Shown piece by piece: positions 28,158 to 40,540 of a DNA stretch of 64,000 nucleotides. The first letter of the stretch is position 1, and each line of letters begins with the position of its first letter. Made by a program: the position numbers and the translations under genes. This DNA is from JACCXG01 sp963836735 (GTDB taxonomy: Bacteria > Acidobacteriota > Vicinamibacteria > Vicinamibacterales > 2-12-FULL-66-21): the NCBI GenBank assembly GCA_963836735.1, contig CAWIKP010000038.1, forward strand, positions 23,015-87,014, written 5' to 3'. Below the pieces are notes generated by a model that was not told where the DNA came from, did no database searches, and saw nothing but the letters and a program-made list of their open reading frames with translations.

Positions 28158-28912
28158 CTACGTAATCCTTGGCGCCTTGGCCTTGACCGTCGTGTGCGCC
28201 AGCAGCCACACGAGGTTGACGGCCACCGGCGACGTGCCCATCCGGCCCGGCTCGAAGCGGGCACCGGAGATCACGTTGAGAATCGGGTTGACCTCGCGCG
28301 GATGGGACTCCGTGCTCAGCACCGACAGCCCGGATACGCGGCCATCCTGTGTCACCACCGCATTGAGCGCGAGGACCACCTCGTCGCGGGTCATCGGCTG
28401 CGCGAGCATGAACTCGATCGCGCCGCGCTCGGGGACCGTGGGCACCTGCAGGAACTTGTCGTAATTGACCGGGTTGAGATCCGATCCGGTCGGCGCGGAA
28501 ATCACCTGAATCATCGACGCGAGCGAGTCTTCCCGCTCGGGCGACGCGAAGTGCACCACGCCGAGGGCTACAGCGCCGCACACCACGGTCGCAACCGTAG
28601 CGGCCAGGCCGATCCAGACGAGGTGCATGTCGTCGAACATCCGGCGGGTACTGGCCGTCCACGACTCGTGCTCCTCCGCCCGCATCCGGCCGATCACGCC
28701 CGACTGCAGGCCGGTCCAGTCGTCGGCCGGACCCGGCGAGCGCCGCCAGGCGCAGCATGTTCCCCACTGCGCGCAGATCCTTCAGCTCGCTGGCGCAGGG
28801 CGGGCAGTCGCTGACATGGCGATTCGATGGCAATCAGCTCGGAAACCGGCAGCTCCCGGTCGTAGAAGGCCGGAAGACGCCGCCGCACCGACGAGCAGGT
28901 GAACAACGTCAT
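28158..28912 (-). CDS. Membrane anti-sigma factor with zinc finger and TonB-C-like domain (two frameshifts)
   Basis: Likely partner of the sigma factor encoded just upstream (ATGA overlap). ATG 28912 opens a zf-HC2/ZAS domain: CSSVRRRLPAFYDREL, then HVSDCPPC supplying the HxxxCxxC zinc motif. One transmembrane segment follows (about LVWIGLAATVATVVCGAVAL). The periplasmic part ends VVTQDGRVSGLSVLSTES...ILNVISGARFEPGRMGTSPVAVNLVW, which resembles the C-terminal domain of TonB/energy-transducer proteins. The frame moves by one extra base twice (near 28825 and 28735). Total ~250 residues. The sigma/anti-sigma pairing is firm by context; the TonB-C resemblance is from pattern only. Confidence 0.78.
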
Positions 28913-29526
28913 ACGTCCCTCAATTGCGAGCGCAGGGCTTCCCGCGCACGCGCCAGGCGGGACTTCACCGTCCCGACCGCGATTCCAAGTGAGAACCCGA
29001 TTTCGTCGTAGCTGAGCCCGTCGATCTCCCGCAGCACGAGCGCCGTCTTCTGATCGAATGGCAGCAGGTCGAGCGCGACCCGGATCCGGTCGGCGAGCTC
29101 CTTGCGCCCGAGCATGCGGTCCGGCGAATCGAGATCGTTCTGCTCGGGGAAATCGCCGTGGTCGCGCAGGTGCTCGTCGAGCGACACCTGCTGCGCGCGG
29201 TGCCGCCGCCGCCACCAGCGCTGCCGATTCCGCGCCTGGTTCACGACGATGCGGTAGATCCAGGTGCGGAGGGTGGACTGGCCGCGGAAGCTGTGGATGG
29301 TGCGGAAGACGCGGAGGAAGACTTCCTGGGACAGGTCGAGCGCCTCGTTATGGTCCCCCAGCAGATTGAGTGACAGCTGGTAGACCATGCGCTGGTGCTC
29401 GCGGACGAGCTCGGCGCAGGCGTCCTCGTCGCGGACGGCACAGCGCTGAATGAGCCCGGCCTCGCGCCCGTCGACGTCGGTCCATGTAATGGCTCGAAGC
29501 GGCTTCACCGACAAACCCTCTGCCAT
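28909..29526 (-). CDS. ECF RNA polymerase sigma factor (RpoE-like)
   Basis: Region 2 reads YQLSLNLLGDHNEALDLSQEVFLRVFRTIHSFRGQSTLRTWIYRIVVNQARNRQ (typical RpoE-like core, described here by its landmarks DLSQEVF and RTWIYRI). Region 4 shows LPFDQKTALVLREIDGLSYDEIG and GTVKSRLARAREALR, the helix-turn-helix. It has 205 residues. The last codons overlap the anti-sigma gene (ATGA), so release by the membrane anti-sigma factor is the expected control. Confidence 0.92.
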   Translation of the reverse strand: MAEGLSVKPLRAITWTDVDGREAGLIQRCAVRDEDACAELVREHQRMVYQLSLNLLGDHNEALDLSQEVFLRVFRTIHSFRGQSTLRTWIYRIVVNQARNRQRWWRRRHRAQQVSLDEHLRDHGDFPEQNDLDSPDRMLGRKELADRIRVALDLLPFDQKTALVLREIDGLSYDEIGFSLGIAVGTVKSRLARAREALRSQLRDV

Positions 29527-29650
29527 CTTACACCCGCCGCCAACCCGATTCCGTTGGCACCCTTTAGCCGGTTAGAACCCGTAGGATCGGGAAAGTTCCC
29601 ATTCGTCCCAGCTCTCTCCGGGGGGTGGGATGGCTACACGCGTTCTGTCG

Positions 29651-29719
29651 GCATTACTTGGTTGCGGGGCCCCCCGCCTTAGCGAAGGCGGAGGGCCCCG
29701 GCGAGCAACCAAATAATGC
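29651..29719. repeat. 69-bp inverted repeat with 15-bp ends (MITE-like)
   Basis: Ends GCATTACTTGGTTGC and GCAACCAAATAATGC are inverted copies with one mismatch; inside, a GGGGCCC..CGCCTT / AAGGCGG..GGGCCCC stem continues almost to a four-base loop. It lies in the gap between divergent genes, 57 bases before the TPR gene start. Confidence 0.65.
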
Positions 29720-29775
29720 TGAGGACCAACCAAACCAGCGTATGGTGCGATTGTGCTGTCTACCGTGAGGCCCCG

Positions 29776-31144
29776 ATGAAGCGGGTACTCGCCGTTGCCG
29801 TGCTGGCGCTGGTCGTCGCCACGCTCCTCTACGGCTACACGATGACCCGCCGCGAGCGCCTGTATCGCCGCGCCGTGCTCCAGGGCGAGCTCTCCCTCGC
29901 CCGCGGGGATGCGTTTGGCGCCATCTCGCACTTCGACGAGGCGATCGGCCTCAAGCCGGACGCCATGCTGGGGTACCTGAAGCGCGGCGAAGCCCGGTTC
30001 CGCCGCGGTGAGCTGGATGCCGCCGCCGACGATTTCGCAACCGCTTCGGCGCGCGACCAGACCGCCACCCGCGCGCTCGAACTGCGCGGCGACGTCGATC
30101 TGGCCCGCCAGCGGCCGCAACAGGCGGCGGAACACTACGCCGCTTTCGTCAGGCTCGACGACGGGGCGCCGCGGCTGCTGTACAAGCTCGGGTCTGGCCC
30201 GCCTGATGATGGGACAGCCGGTCGAAGCCGCCGATTCGCTGACCCGCGCGGTCGGCCTGGATCCCCGACTTGCCGATGCGCACTACCTGCTCGGCATCTG
30301 CTTCCGCGAAATGCAGCGTCCTCGCGACGCCCAGCGCGCGCTCGAACGCGCGATTCCGATCTCCCCGAACCTGCTGCCGGCGCGCGAGCAGCTCGCGGAC
30401 CTCTACGGCGCGTCCGGCAACCGCGCCGCCCGCATCGGTCAGCTCGAGGCGCTGTACGAGGCCGACCCGCGCGTCGGCCGCCAGCTGTCGCTGGCCGCCG
30501 CCTACGCCGACGCCAACCAGACCACCAGGGCCGTCCGGTTGCTCGGACACGCAACCGAGCGCTATCCGGATCAGGCGGACAGCTATGTGGCACTGGGCCG
30601 GATCTGGGTCGAAGAGGCTCGCGACGGCGACCGTGTGGCGCTCGGCAAGGCGATCGAGGCGCTTCAGCACGCCGCATCGATGGAGCCCACCAGCAGGGCG
30701 CTCGGATTGCTCGGCGAGGCGCAGCTCGTCGGCGCCGATCCTGCGCTCGCGGAAAACATCCTCCGCCAGGCGGCCGACAAGCTGCCGGCCGATCGCGCGA
30801 CGTTCCTCCATCTTGCAGAAGCGGCCGAACGTGCCGGCAACACAGACGAGGCCCGGCACGCGCTGCTCGACTACTACTCGCTCTGCCCGTCCAGCGATCG
30901 CCGCCGCGGAGACATCGCCCGCCGGATTGCCGATCTCTCCCTTCGCCTCGACGACGTGCCTGCCGCCGTGACCTGGTACACGAACGCCGCCGCCTCGTCT
31001 TCTTCTGTCTCCGACCTCCTGGAAGTCGCCCGCGCCCAGATGCGCCTCGCGGACAAAGCGGGCGCGATTGCGACGCTCAATCGACTGCTCGACAAAGATC
31101 CCGGCAACGAGGTCGCGCGCGCGCTGCGCGCGATCGCCAGGTAG
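29776..31144 (+). CDS. TPR-repeat protein, membrane-anchored (one frameshift near 30190)
   Basis: An N-terminal hydrophobic stretch (residues 3-22) acts as signal anchor. The rest, ~430 residues, is built of tetratricopeptide repeats, for example GDAFGAISHFDEAIGLKPDAMLGYLKRGEARFRRGELDAA (one repeat pair), VEAADSLTRAVGLDPRLADAHYLLG and TDEARHALLDYYSLCPSS. The frame changes by one extra base around 30185-30200; both halves are clearly TPR and continuous in periodicity. No enzyme domain. Adjacent to the sigma-54 activator but convergent with it. Probably a periplasmic or cytoplasmic protein-interaction scaffold. Confidence 0.8.
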
Positions 31145-31163
31145 ATATTTCCAATCGATCCTC

Positions 31164-34469
<3,306 letters not shown>

Positions 34470-34568
34470 CGCAACCTGTTCCGCCCGGCTCGGAGTGCAA
34501 GAGTGCGACCGCGCGAATTCACGAGGCTTTTCACGTGCTCGGAGCGGCGATGCTGCAGTTTCTTCGTA

Positions 34569-34574
34569 TACAAT
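34569..34574 (+). promoter_or_regulatory. -10 box TACAAT of aroC
   Basis: TACAAT preceded by TA (TATACAAT) ends ten bases before the aroC ATG. No -35 box is apparent. It also falls inside the longest possible frame of the divergent activator, which argues for the shorter start of that gene. Confidence 0.4.
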
Positions 34575-34584
34575 CAGGGTCCGC

Positions 34585-35808
34585 ATGGTGCGATTTCTCA
34601 CCGCTGGCGAATCGCACGGCCGCGCGCTCGTCGTGATTCTCGAAGGCATCCCCGCCGGGCTTCGTATCGATCTCGAGAGCGTTACCCGTGATCTCCGGCG
34701 CAGGCAGGGCGGCTACGGCCGCGGCCGACGGATGGCGATCGAGTCCGATCGGGCCGACATCATCTCCGGCGTTCGCAGCGGCGAGACGATCGGCGGGCCG
34801 ATCGCGATGCTGATCGAAAACCGCGACTGGGTGAACTGGCAGCAGACCATGTTCACCGGTCCGGCGCCGGAACCCGACGCCAAGGGGGCGAAGCGGGCGC
34901 CGGTCACGAAACCGCGACCGGGGCATGCCGATCTCGCGGGCATCGCCAAGTACGGCCGCGCCGACATCCGGGACATTCTCGAACGGGCCAGCGCGCGTGA
35001 GACCGCGGCGCGGGTCGCGGCCGGCGCGATTGCGCGTCAGCTGCTGGCTGCCGCCGGCGTTCGCATCGCCAGCCACGTGTTCTCGATCGGCGGCGTGCGG
35101 ATTCCCGACACGCCGACCGTTTCCTTCGACCAGGCGGCCGCTCTCCCCGATGATTCGCCGCTTCGCTGTATAGACGAGGGGACCAGCGCACGGATGATCG
35201 AGAGCATCGACGCGGCCAAAGCTGCCGGCGACACCATGGGCGGAGGCTTCGAGGTCATCGCCAGAGGGCTGCCGATCGGACTGGGCAGCTACGTCCAGTG
35301 GGATCGCAAGCTCGATGGACGGCTCGCGCAGGCCCTCATGTCGATTCCTGCGATCAAGGCGGTTGGCGTTGGTCTCGGTCCTGAAGCGGCGGCACGCCCC
35401 GGCTCGCGCGTACACGATGAGATCGTCGTGGACGAGGCACGCGAGATGATCCCGCTGGCGCGCCCCACGAACAATGCCGGCGGACTCGAAGGCGGCGTGA
35501 CCAACGGCGAAGACTTGCGGGTGTCAGCCTGGATGAAGCCGATTGCGACCCTGATGAAGCCGCTGCGCTCCGTGGATCTCAGCACCCTGACCGAGTCGGG
35601 CGCCGCCATCGAACGCAGCGATGTCTGCGCGGTCCCCGCCGCCGCCGTTGTCGGTGAAGCCATGGTGGCGCTGACGCTGGCCGATGCGCTGGTGGAAAAG
35701 TTCGGCGGCGATTCGGTAGCCGAGCTCACGCGTGCCGTGGACGCCTGGAAGGCGGGCGTCGGCGAGCGGATGCGCGCGAGGGCCAAAAGCCAGACGCCCG
35801 CCAGCTAG
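34585..35808 (+). CDS. aroC: Chorismate synthase
   Basis: FMN-dependent last step of the shikimate pathway, supplying chorismate to TrpE and chorismate mutase. Landmarks: TAGESHGRALV, RRQGGYGRGRRM, GHADLAGIAKYGRADIRDILERASARETAARVA (family signature, given by its GHAD..RETAAR ends), NNAGGLEGGVTNGEDLRV and MKPIATLMKPLRS. The length, 407 residues, is that of the longer bacterial type. It starts 2.6 kb of regulator away from the trp block on the other strand, and leads an operon with def, fmt and rsmB. Confidence 0.96.
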   Translation: MVRFLTAGESHGRALVVILEGIPAGLRIDLESVTRDLRRRQGGYGRGRRMAIESDRADIISGVRSGETIGGPIAMLIENRDWVNWQQTMFTGPAPEPDAKGAKRAPVTKPRPGHADLAGIAKYGRADIRDILERASARETAARVAAGAIARQLLAAAGVRIASHVFSIGGVRIPDTPTVSFDQAAALPDDSPLRCIDEGTSARMIESIDAAKAAGDTMGGGFEVIARGLPIGLGSYVQWDRKLDGRLAQALMSIPAIKAVGVGLGPEAAARPGSRVHDEIVVDEAREMIPLARPTNNAGGLEGGVTNGEDLRVSAWMKPIATLMKPLRSVDLSTLTESGAAIERSDVCAVPAAAVVGEAMVALTLADALVEKFGGDSVAELTRAVDAWKAGVGERMRARAKSQTPAS

Positions 35809-35814
35809 CCGCCA

Positions 35815-36324
35815 ATGCTCCGTCCGATTCTCCGCTACGGTGAGCGGCCGCTTCACGCGCCGGCCGCCCCGGTGACCCGATTTGATGACGACCTCCAACG
35901 GCTCATCGACGACATGATCGAAACGATGTATGCGGCGCCCGGGATCGGACTGGCGGCTCCGCAGGTCGGTGTGCCTGCGCGGGTCTTTGTCGTCGATCTG
36001 TCGGTCGGACGCGATCGGTCACAGTTGATCGCTCTCGTAAACCCGGAGTTCGTCCAGCGCGACGGCACCCAGCTCGAGGAAGAGGGCTGCCTCAGCGTTC
36101 CGGGCTTCAACGCCACCGTGCTCCGGCCGTCCCGCGTCGTGATCAAGGGATTCGATCGCGACGAGCAGCCGCAGACGTTCGACGGCACCGGGCTGCTCGC
36201 ACGCGCGTTCCAGCACGAAATGGACCATCTCGACGGGCGCCTGTTCGTCGACCGGCTGCGCGGCATCAAGCGGGACGTGATCGTCCGGAAAATCCAGAAG
36301 CTGCAGCGAACCGGCAAATGGTGA
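35815..36324 (+). CDS. def: Peptide deformylase
   Basis: Removes the formyl group from nascent proteins. All three motifs are present: GIGLAAPQVG, EEGCLSVPG (metal Cys) and QHEMDHLDG (metal His pair and catalytic Glu). It has 169 residues and starts six bases after aroC. The end overlaps fmt by seven bases, the usual def-fmt pairing. Confidence 0.97.
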   Translation: MLRPILRYGERPLHAPAAPVTRFDDDLQRLIDDMIETMYAAPGIGLAAPQVGVPARVFVVDLSVGRDRSQLIALVNPEFVQRDGTQLEEEGCLSVPGFNATVLRPSRVVIKGFDRDEQPQTFDGTGLLARAFQHEMDHLDGRLFVDRLRGIKRDVIVRKIQKLQRTGKW

Positions 36325-37271
36325 CCAGCCCGGCGCTACGGACTGCTTTCTTCGGCACTCCCGAGTTCGCGGTTCCGACGCTGCAGAAACTGATCGACTC
36401 GCGCCACGAGGTCGTGGCAGTCGTTTCACAGCCCGACCGTCCGAAAGGGCGCGGCCAGAAGGAACAGCCGACGCCAACCAAAGTGGCCGCTGAAGTCGCC
36501 GGGGCAGCCGTCCTTCAACCGGCCCGGATCCGAGACGACGAGTTTTTGCGGGCGGTGGCGGGGATGAGCCTGGACCTTGGGGTCGTGGCGGCGTACGGAA
36601 AGATTCTTCCAGACGATCTCCTTGCGATTCCCAGACTCGGGATGATCAACGTCCACGCGTCGCTGCTGCCCGAGTACCGAGGTGCGGCGCCGGTCCATCG
36701 TGCGGTGATCGACGGGCGGAGCGAAACCGGCATCACGATCATGCGGGTCGTCCGGGAACTGGACGCGGGACCGATGTTCGCGCGAGTCACGCGTCCGATC
36801 GGTCCGGACGAAACGAGTGTCGAAGTCGAGCAGGCCCTGGCGAAGATGGGAGGCGATCTGCTGCTGGAGGTTGTCGAGCAGCTTGCGGCCGGCACCGCGA
36901 GCGAACAGCCGCAGGATCACGAGCGCGCGACCTACGCGCACAAGCTGACGAAGGCGGAAGGGACGATCGAGTGGGCGCTTCCCGCCGCCCGGATTCACAA
37001 TCTGGTGCGCGGCCTCCAGCCCTGGCCGCTGGTGTCCGCACATCTCGGAGATCGCAGGTACCTGCTGCATCGAACCGCCAGGACGGGCGAGCGGGCGAAT
37101 GCCGCGCCGGGCACGATCGTCGAGGCGACCGGCGATCGGCTCGCGGCCGTTGCCGGTGATGGTGAGGTCCTCCGGATCCTGCAGATCCAGCCCGAAGGGC
37201 GCCGCGTGATGACCGCGCGCGAATTCCTGGCCGGCCGCTCCGTCGCGGCCGGCGATCAGTTCCGGCCGTGA
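36318..37271 (+). CDS. fmt: Methionyl-tRNA formyltransferase
   Basis: Formylates initiator Met-tRNA using 10-formyl-tetrahydrofolate. FFGTPEFAVPTL at the N-terminus, catalytic NVHASLLPEYRGAAPV (Asn, His) and RELDAGPM (Asp), and the OB-fold-like C-terminal domain from residue ~205 (KAEGTIEW, RGLQPWP). The protein has 317 residues. GTG start at 36318 overlaps def, and its stop overlaps rsmB by four bases. Confidence 0.97.
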   Translation: MVTSPALRTAFFGTPEFAVPTLQKLIDSRHEVVAVVSQPDRPKGRGQKEQPTPTKVAAEVAGAAVLQPARIRDDEFLRAVAGMSLDLGVVAAYGKILPDDLLAIPRLGMINVHASLLPEYRGAAPVHRAVIDGRSETGITIMRVVRELDAGPMFARVTRPIGPDETSVEVEQALAKMGGDLLLEVVEQLAAGTASEQPQDHERATYAHKLTKAEGTIEWALPAARIHNLVRGLQPWPLVSAHLGDRRYLLHRTARTGERANAAPGTIVEATGDRLAAVAGDGEVLRILQIQPEGRRVMTAREFLAGRSVAAGDQFRP

Positions 37272-38656
37272 TTGCTCCGGCCCGGCTGGCGGCCTACGAG
37301 GCGCTTCGGGCCGTCAACAGCCGCGCCGCGGACCTGCCCGCGGCGCTGGCACGGGCGCGCTCCGCCCTTCGCGACGAGCGCGATCGGGCGCTGGCCGGCG
37401 AGATCGCCACCGGCACGCTCAGATGGCAGGGAGCCTTCGATCGGGTCATCGGCGTGTTCGCCGGACGGCGGCTCGCTCGGCTGGATCCCGAGGTCGTGGA
37501 CATCCTGCGCCTCACGTTGTTTCAGCTGCTCCACCTCGATCGTGTCCCCGCGTCGGCCGCCGTCAACGATGCCGTTCAACTCACCCGCAAGGTCGGCAAG
37601 AGCAGCTCCGCCTCCTTCGTGAATGCGATTCTGCGACGCGCCAGCCGAGAGCGCGCACGGTTGCCGCTGCCCGCGAGAGAGGCCGGCGATCCAACGGCCG
37701 AGCTCGACTACCTGGAAACGACGCTCTCGCATCCGCGATGGCTCGTCGAGCGATGGCGCAGTCGCTACGGCTTCGAGGCGACGGAAGCCTGGTGCCGCTT
37801 CAACAACGCCGCCGCCTCGCTCACGCTGCGCGCCAATCGATTGCGAGCGACGCGCGACTCGCTCGCCGAGACGCTCCGCGCTGCCGGGGTCGAGACCACA
37901 CCCACGCGCTTCGCGCCCGACGGCCTCCTCGTTCGCTCCGGCAACCCGCTGCTCGATCCGGGTCAGATCCGATTTCCAAAGCCGGGCGGCGCCCGGCGTG
38001 GAAATCGAGATCTGACCCCGGGTTCGTGGTCCAGGACGAGGCGTCGCAGCTGGTGGGGGTGATGGCCCGGGCGACCGCCGGCGAACGAGTGCTCGACGCG
38101 TGCGCGGCGCCGGGCGGGAAGACCACCGCGATGGCGGCCGACATGGGTGACCAGGGACTGCTGGTCGCGTCCGACGTGCGTCCGAAGCGGGTCAGGCTGT
38201 TGGCCGACGCTGTCGCCAGCGCCGGCGCGCAGTGCGTGCGGGTGATCCGGGCCAACGCGGCGCAGGCGCTGCCGTTTGCCGACGTCTTCGATCTCGTCCT
38301 CATCGATGCGCCTTGCTCGGGCCTCGGGACGCTTCGGCGCGATCCCGACATCAAGTGGCGGCGGTCTCCCGAGGAGTTTCCCGCGCTCGCCTCGTTGCAG
38401 CTGCGCATCCTGGCAAGCGCAGCCGCCGTCGTACGCACAGGCGGCCGGATTCTCTACTCGACCTGCTCGAGCGAGCTCGAGGAAAACGATGAGGTCGTCG
38501 AACAGTTCCTCGCCGCACACCCTCCCTTCCGGCGTTCGGCGTTGCAATTCCCTGCGGCGCCCGAGCTCGTGGGCCCCGACGGGTGACTTCCGGACGCTTC
38601 CCTTCCGCGACGGCCTGGAAGCATTCTTCGCGGCGTCGTTGGTGAAAGCCGAATAA
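37268..38656 (+). CDS. rsmB: 16S rRNA (cytosine-967 C5)-methyltransferase RsmB (palindromic insertion, two frame changes)
   Basis: SAM-dependent rRNA m5C methyltransferase. The N-terminal NusB-like domain is residues ~1-140 (LARLDPEVVDILRLTLFQLLHLDRVPASAAVNDAV region), the catalytic domain has LDACAAPGGKTT for SAM, DAPCSGLGTLRRDPDIKW (catalytic Cys) and ILYSTCS (second Cys). Between GNPLLDPG and FVVQDEASQLVG a 65-base palindrome (37958-38022) is inserted, and the frame differs on its two sides. A further single extra base near 38583 separates the last 24 residues (DFRTLPFRDGLEAFFAA). It may be a pseudogene, or the element length plus a sequence error may hide an intact gene. Confidence 0.83.
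37958..38022. repeat. Nested palindrome inside rsmB
   Basis: Three nested stems: CCGGGTCAGATC / GATCTGACCCCGG, GATTTCCA / TGGAAATC and GCCGGGC / GCCCGGC, separated by one to two bases. The right outer arm has four C where the left arm has three G. A third palindrome family in the window, unrelated in sequence to the ones at 22564 and 15102. Confidence 0.8.
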
Positions 38657-38662
38657 TTGCGC

Positions 38663-38668
38663 TAAACT
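38663..38668 (+). promoter_or_regulatory. -10-like box TAAACT before the PASTA gene
   Basis: TAAACT nine bases before ATG 38678; TTGGTG lies 18 bases upstream of it as a possible -35 box. AT-rich for this genome. Confidence 0.35.
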
Positions 38669-38677
38669 TTTCTATTC

Positions 38678-39400
38678 ATGGCTCTTACAACGCGCGTCTG
38701 GAGTGCCGGGAAGCTCCTGGTCCTGGTCGGCGCGCTGATCCTCACCTACGTGCTCTTCGCCGCGATCGGGATGCGGGTCGCGCTGAAGACTCGTGAGGTT
38801 CAGGTCCCTCCTCTCACGGGAAAAACCATGAACGAGGCGACCGGGCTCCTGACCGAGGCAGGGTTGAATCTGAAAGTGGAAGAAGGCCGGCGGCTCGATC
38901 CGAAGGTTCCGGCCGGCCAGATCGTCACCCAGGACCCCGCTGCCGGCGTCAGGACGCGCCGCGAGCGGAGCGTGAAGGTCTGGGTCAGTGGCGGGCCTCG
39001 ATCGACGACGATCCCTGAGTTGGGCGGCGAGTCCGAGCGGACCGCCCAACTCCGCCTTCAGCAGGAAGGGCTGGGGCTGGCCTCCATCGCCGAAATCCGC
39101 TCGGCCGACTACCCTGCCGGCACGATCGTGGCGCAGTTTCCCGCGCCGCGGACCAGCGCCGCGCAGGTCGCATTGCTCGTCAACCGCGGCGAACGGGGTG
39201 CCCGCTACGTCATGCCGGACCTCATCGGCGTGGACGGCAGCCGTGCGGCCGAGGTCCTGCGGGCGCGTGGCTTCCGCGCCACCGTGGTCGGGGATCATCC
39301 CTACCCGGGGGTGGCTCCAGGCATTGTCCTGCGGCAGAACCCGGCGGCAGGCTTCCAGATCGCCCCAGGCGAGCCGATTTCCCTCGAAGTGAGCCGCTAG
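38678..39400 (+). CDS. Membrane-anchored protein with three PASTA domains
   Basis: The N-terminal transmembrane anchor (residues ~12-33) is followed by three PASTA repeats: VQVPPLTGKTMNEATGLLTEAGLNLKVEEG, a second from IPELGGESERTAQLRLQQEGL, and a third from YVMPDLIGVDGSRAAEVLRARGF (given by their first residues). PASTA domains bind peptidoglycan stem peptides or muropeptides. There is no kinase or transpeptidase domain in the 240 residues, so this is an accessory cell-wall sensor or localiser. The rpe gene starts three bases after its stop. Confidence 0.88.
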   Translation: MALTTRVWSAGKLLVLVGALILTYVLFAAIGMRVALKTREVQVPPLTGKTMNEATGLLTEAGLNLKVEEGRRLDPKVPAGQIVTQDPAAGVRTRRERSVKVWVSGGPRSTTIPELGGESERTAQLRLQQEGLGLASIAEIRSADYPAGTIVAQFPAPRTSAAQVALLVNRGERGARYVMPDLIGVDGSRAAEVLRARGFRATVVGDHPYPGVAPGIVLRQNPAAGFQIAPGEPISLEVSR

Positions 39401-39403
39401 CGG

Positions 39404-40501
39404 ATGGCACCGATCGTCGCAGCTTCGCTGCTCTCGGCCGATTTCGCCGCGCTCGGGCACGACATCGCCGCGGTCGAGCGTGGCGGCGCCGGGCTCCTGC
39501 ACGTCGACGTGATGGACGGGCATTTCGTGCCGAACCTCTCGATGGGGCCGCCCGTCGTGTCGGCCATCCGGCGAGTGGCGCACGTCCCGCTCGACGTTCA
39601 CCTGATGCTGGACAATCCTGACGCCTTCGTGCGGCCGTTCGCGGACGCCGGCGCCTCGCGGATCACCGTTCACGTCGAGGTGCTCCCCCACCTCCATCGC
39701 ACGCTGCAGATCATCAAGTCCTGCGGCGTGAAAGCGGGGGTCGCGATCAATCCCTCGACACCGGTCGGCGCGCTGGAGGAGATCGCCGGCGACGTCGATC
39801 AGGTGCTCGTGATGTCGGTCAATCCGGGCTTCGGCGGCCAGACTTTCATCCCCCGCAGCGAGTCTAAGATCCGCGCGGTCCGCGCCCTGCTCGATGCGGC
39901 CGGAAACGCCGCGCCGGTGTCGGTCGATGGCGGTGTCGACCACTCCAATGCCGCCCGCATCGTCGCGGCTGGCGCGGCGATCCTGGTGGCCGGAAGCGCC
40001 ATCTTCGCGGGGGGGGCCCCTGAGCGCGCCACCCGCGAGCTGTGCAAGCTGGTAAGAGGCGTTCCCCTTGATCGTCCCGTTCTTCCCCACGCCCCAGACG
40101 CCCTGATGCCATCGTCTGTGAGCCTGGTCCGGGTGCGATACGCGGAAACCGACCAGATGGGGGTCGTCTACTACGCGAACTATTTCGTCTGGTTCGAGGT
40201 GGCGCGGGCCGATCTGCTGCGATCGCTGGGCTGGACCTATCGGGAGATGGAGGGCGCCGGCGTGGCGCTCCCGGTGATCGAGGCCCATTGCCACTACCAG
40301 CGCGGGGCACGGTACGACGACGAGCTGGAGATCAGGGCTGAAGGCCGGATGTTGTCCGGGGTGAGGATGGAGTTCACATACGAGGTCGTGCGGAAAGGGG
40401 ATTCGGCCATTGCGGCGTCGGGGCGCACCGTCCATGCGGCCGTGGACGCGTCGGGCCGTCCCTGCCGTCTGCCGGAGCGGATCCGGCAGGTGTTCGCATG
40501 A
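39404..40501 (+). CDS. rpe: Ribulose-phosphate 3-epimerase joined in frame to a YbgC-type acyl-CoA thioesterase
   Basis: Residues 1-~222 are Rpe, interconverting ribulose 5-phosphate and xylulose 5-phosphate: LSADFA, HVDVMDGHFVPNLSMGPP (metal Asp), HLMLDNPD, MSVNPGFGGQTF and VDGGVDHSNA. From residue 235 (an ATG at 40106) a complete 131-residue hot-dog thioesterase follows: VRYAETDQMGVVYYANYFVWFEVARADLLR carries the catalytic Asp/Tyr motif of YbgC. A TGA that would end Rpe one base inside this ATG exists in the neighbouring frame (40104-40106), so a one-base error just upstream could have fused two normally overlapping genes. YbgC genes often sit near tol-pal or bam genes. Confidence 0.85.
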   Translation: MAPIVAASLLSADFAALGHDIAAVERGGAGLLHVDVMDGHFVPNLSMGPPVVSAIRRVAHVPLDVHLMLDNPDAFVRPFADAGASRITVHVEVLPHLHRTLQIIKSCGVKAGVAINPSTPVGALEEIAGDVDQVLVMSVNPGFGGQTFIPRSESKIRAVRALLDAAGNAAPVSVDGGVDHSNAARIVAAGAAILVAGSAIFAGGAPERATRELCKLVRGVPLDRPVLPHAPDALMPSSVSLVRVRYAETDQMGVVYYANYFVWFEVARADLLRSLGWTYREMEGAGVALPVIEAHCHYQRGARYDDELEIRAEGRMLSGVRMEFTYEVVRKGDSAIAASGRTVHAAVDASGRPCRLPERIRQVFA

Positions 40502-40540
40502 GCGCGCTCGTCACGGGTGCTGAGGGAGTAATCGGCTGGC

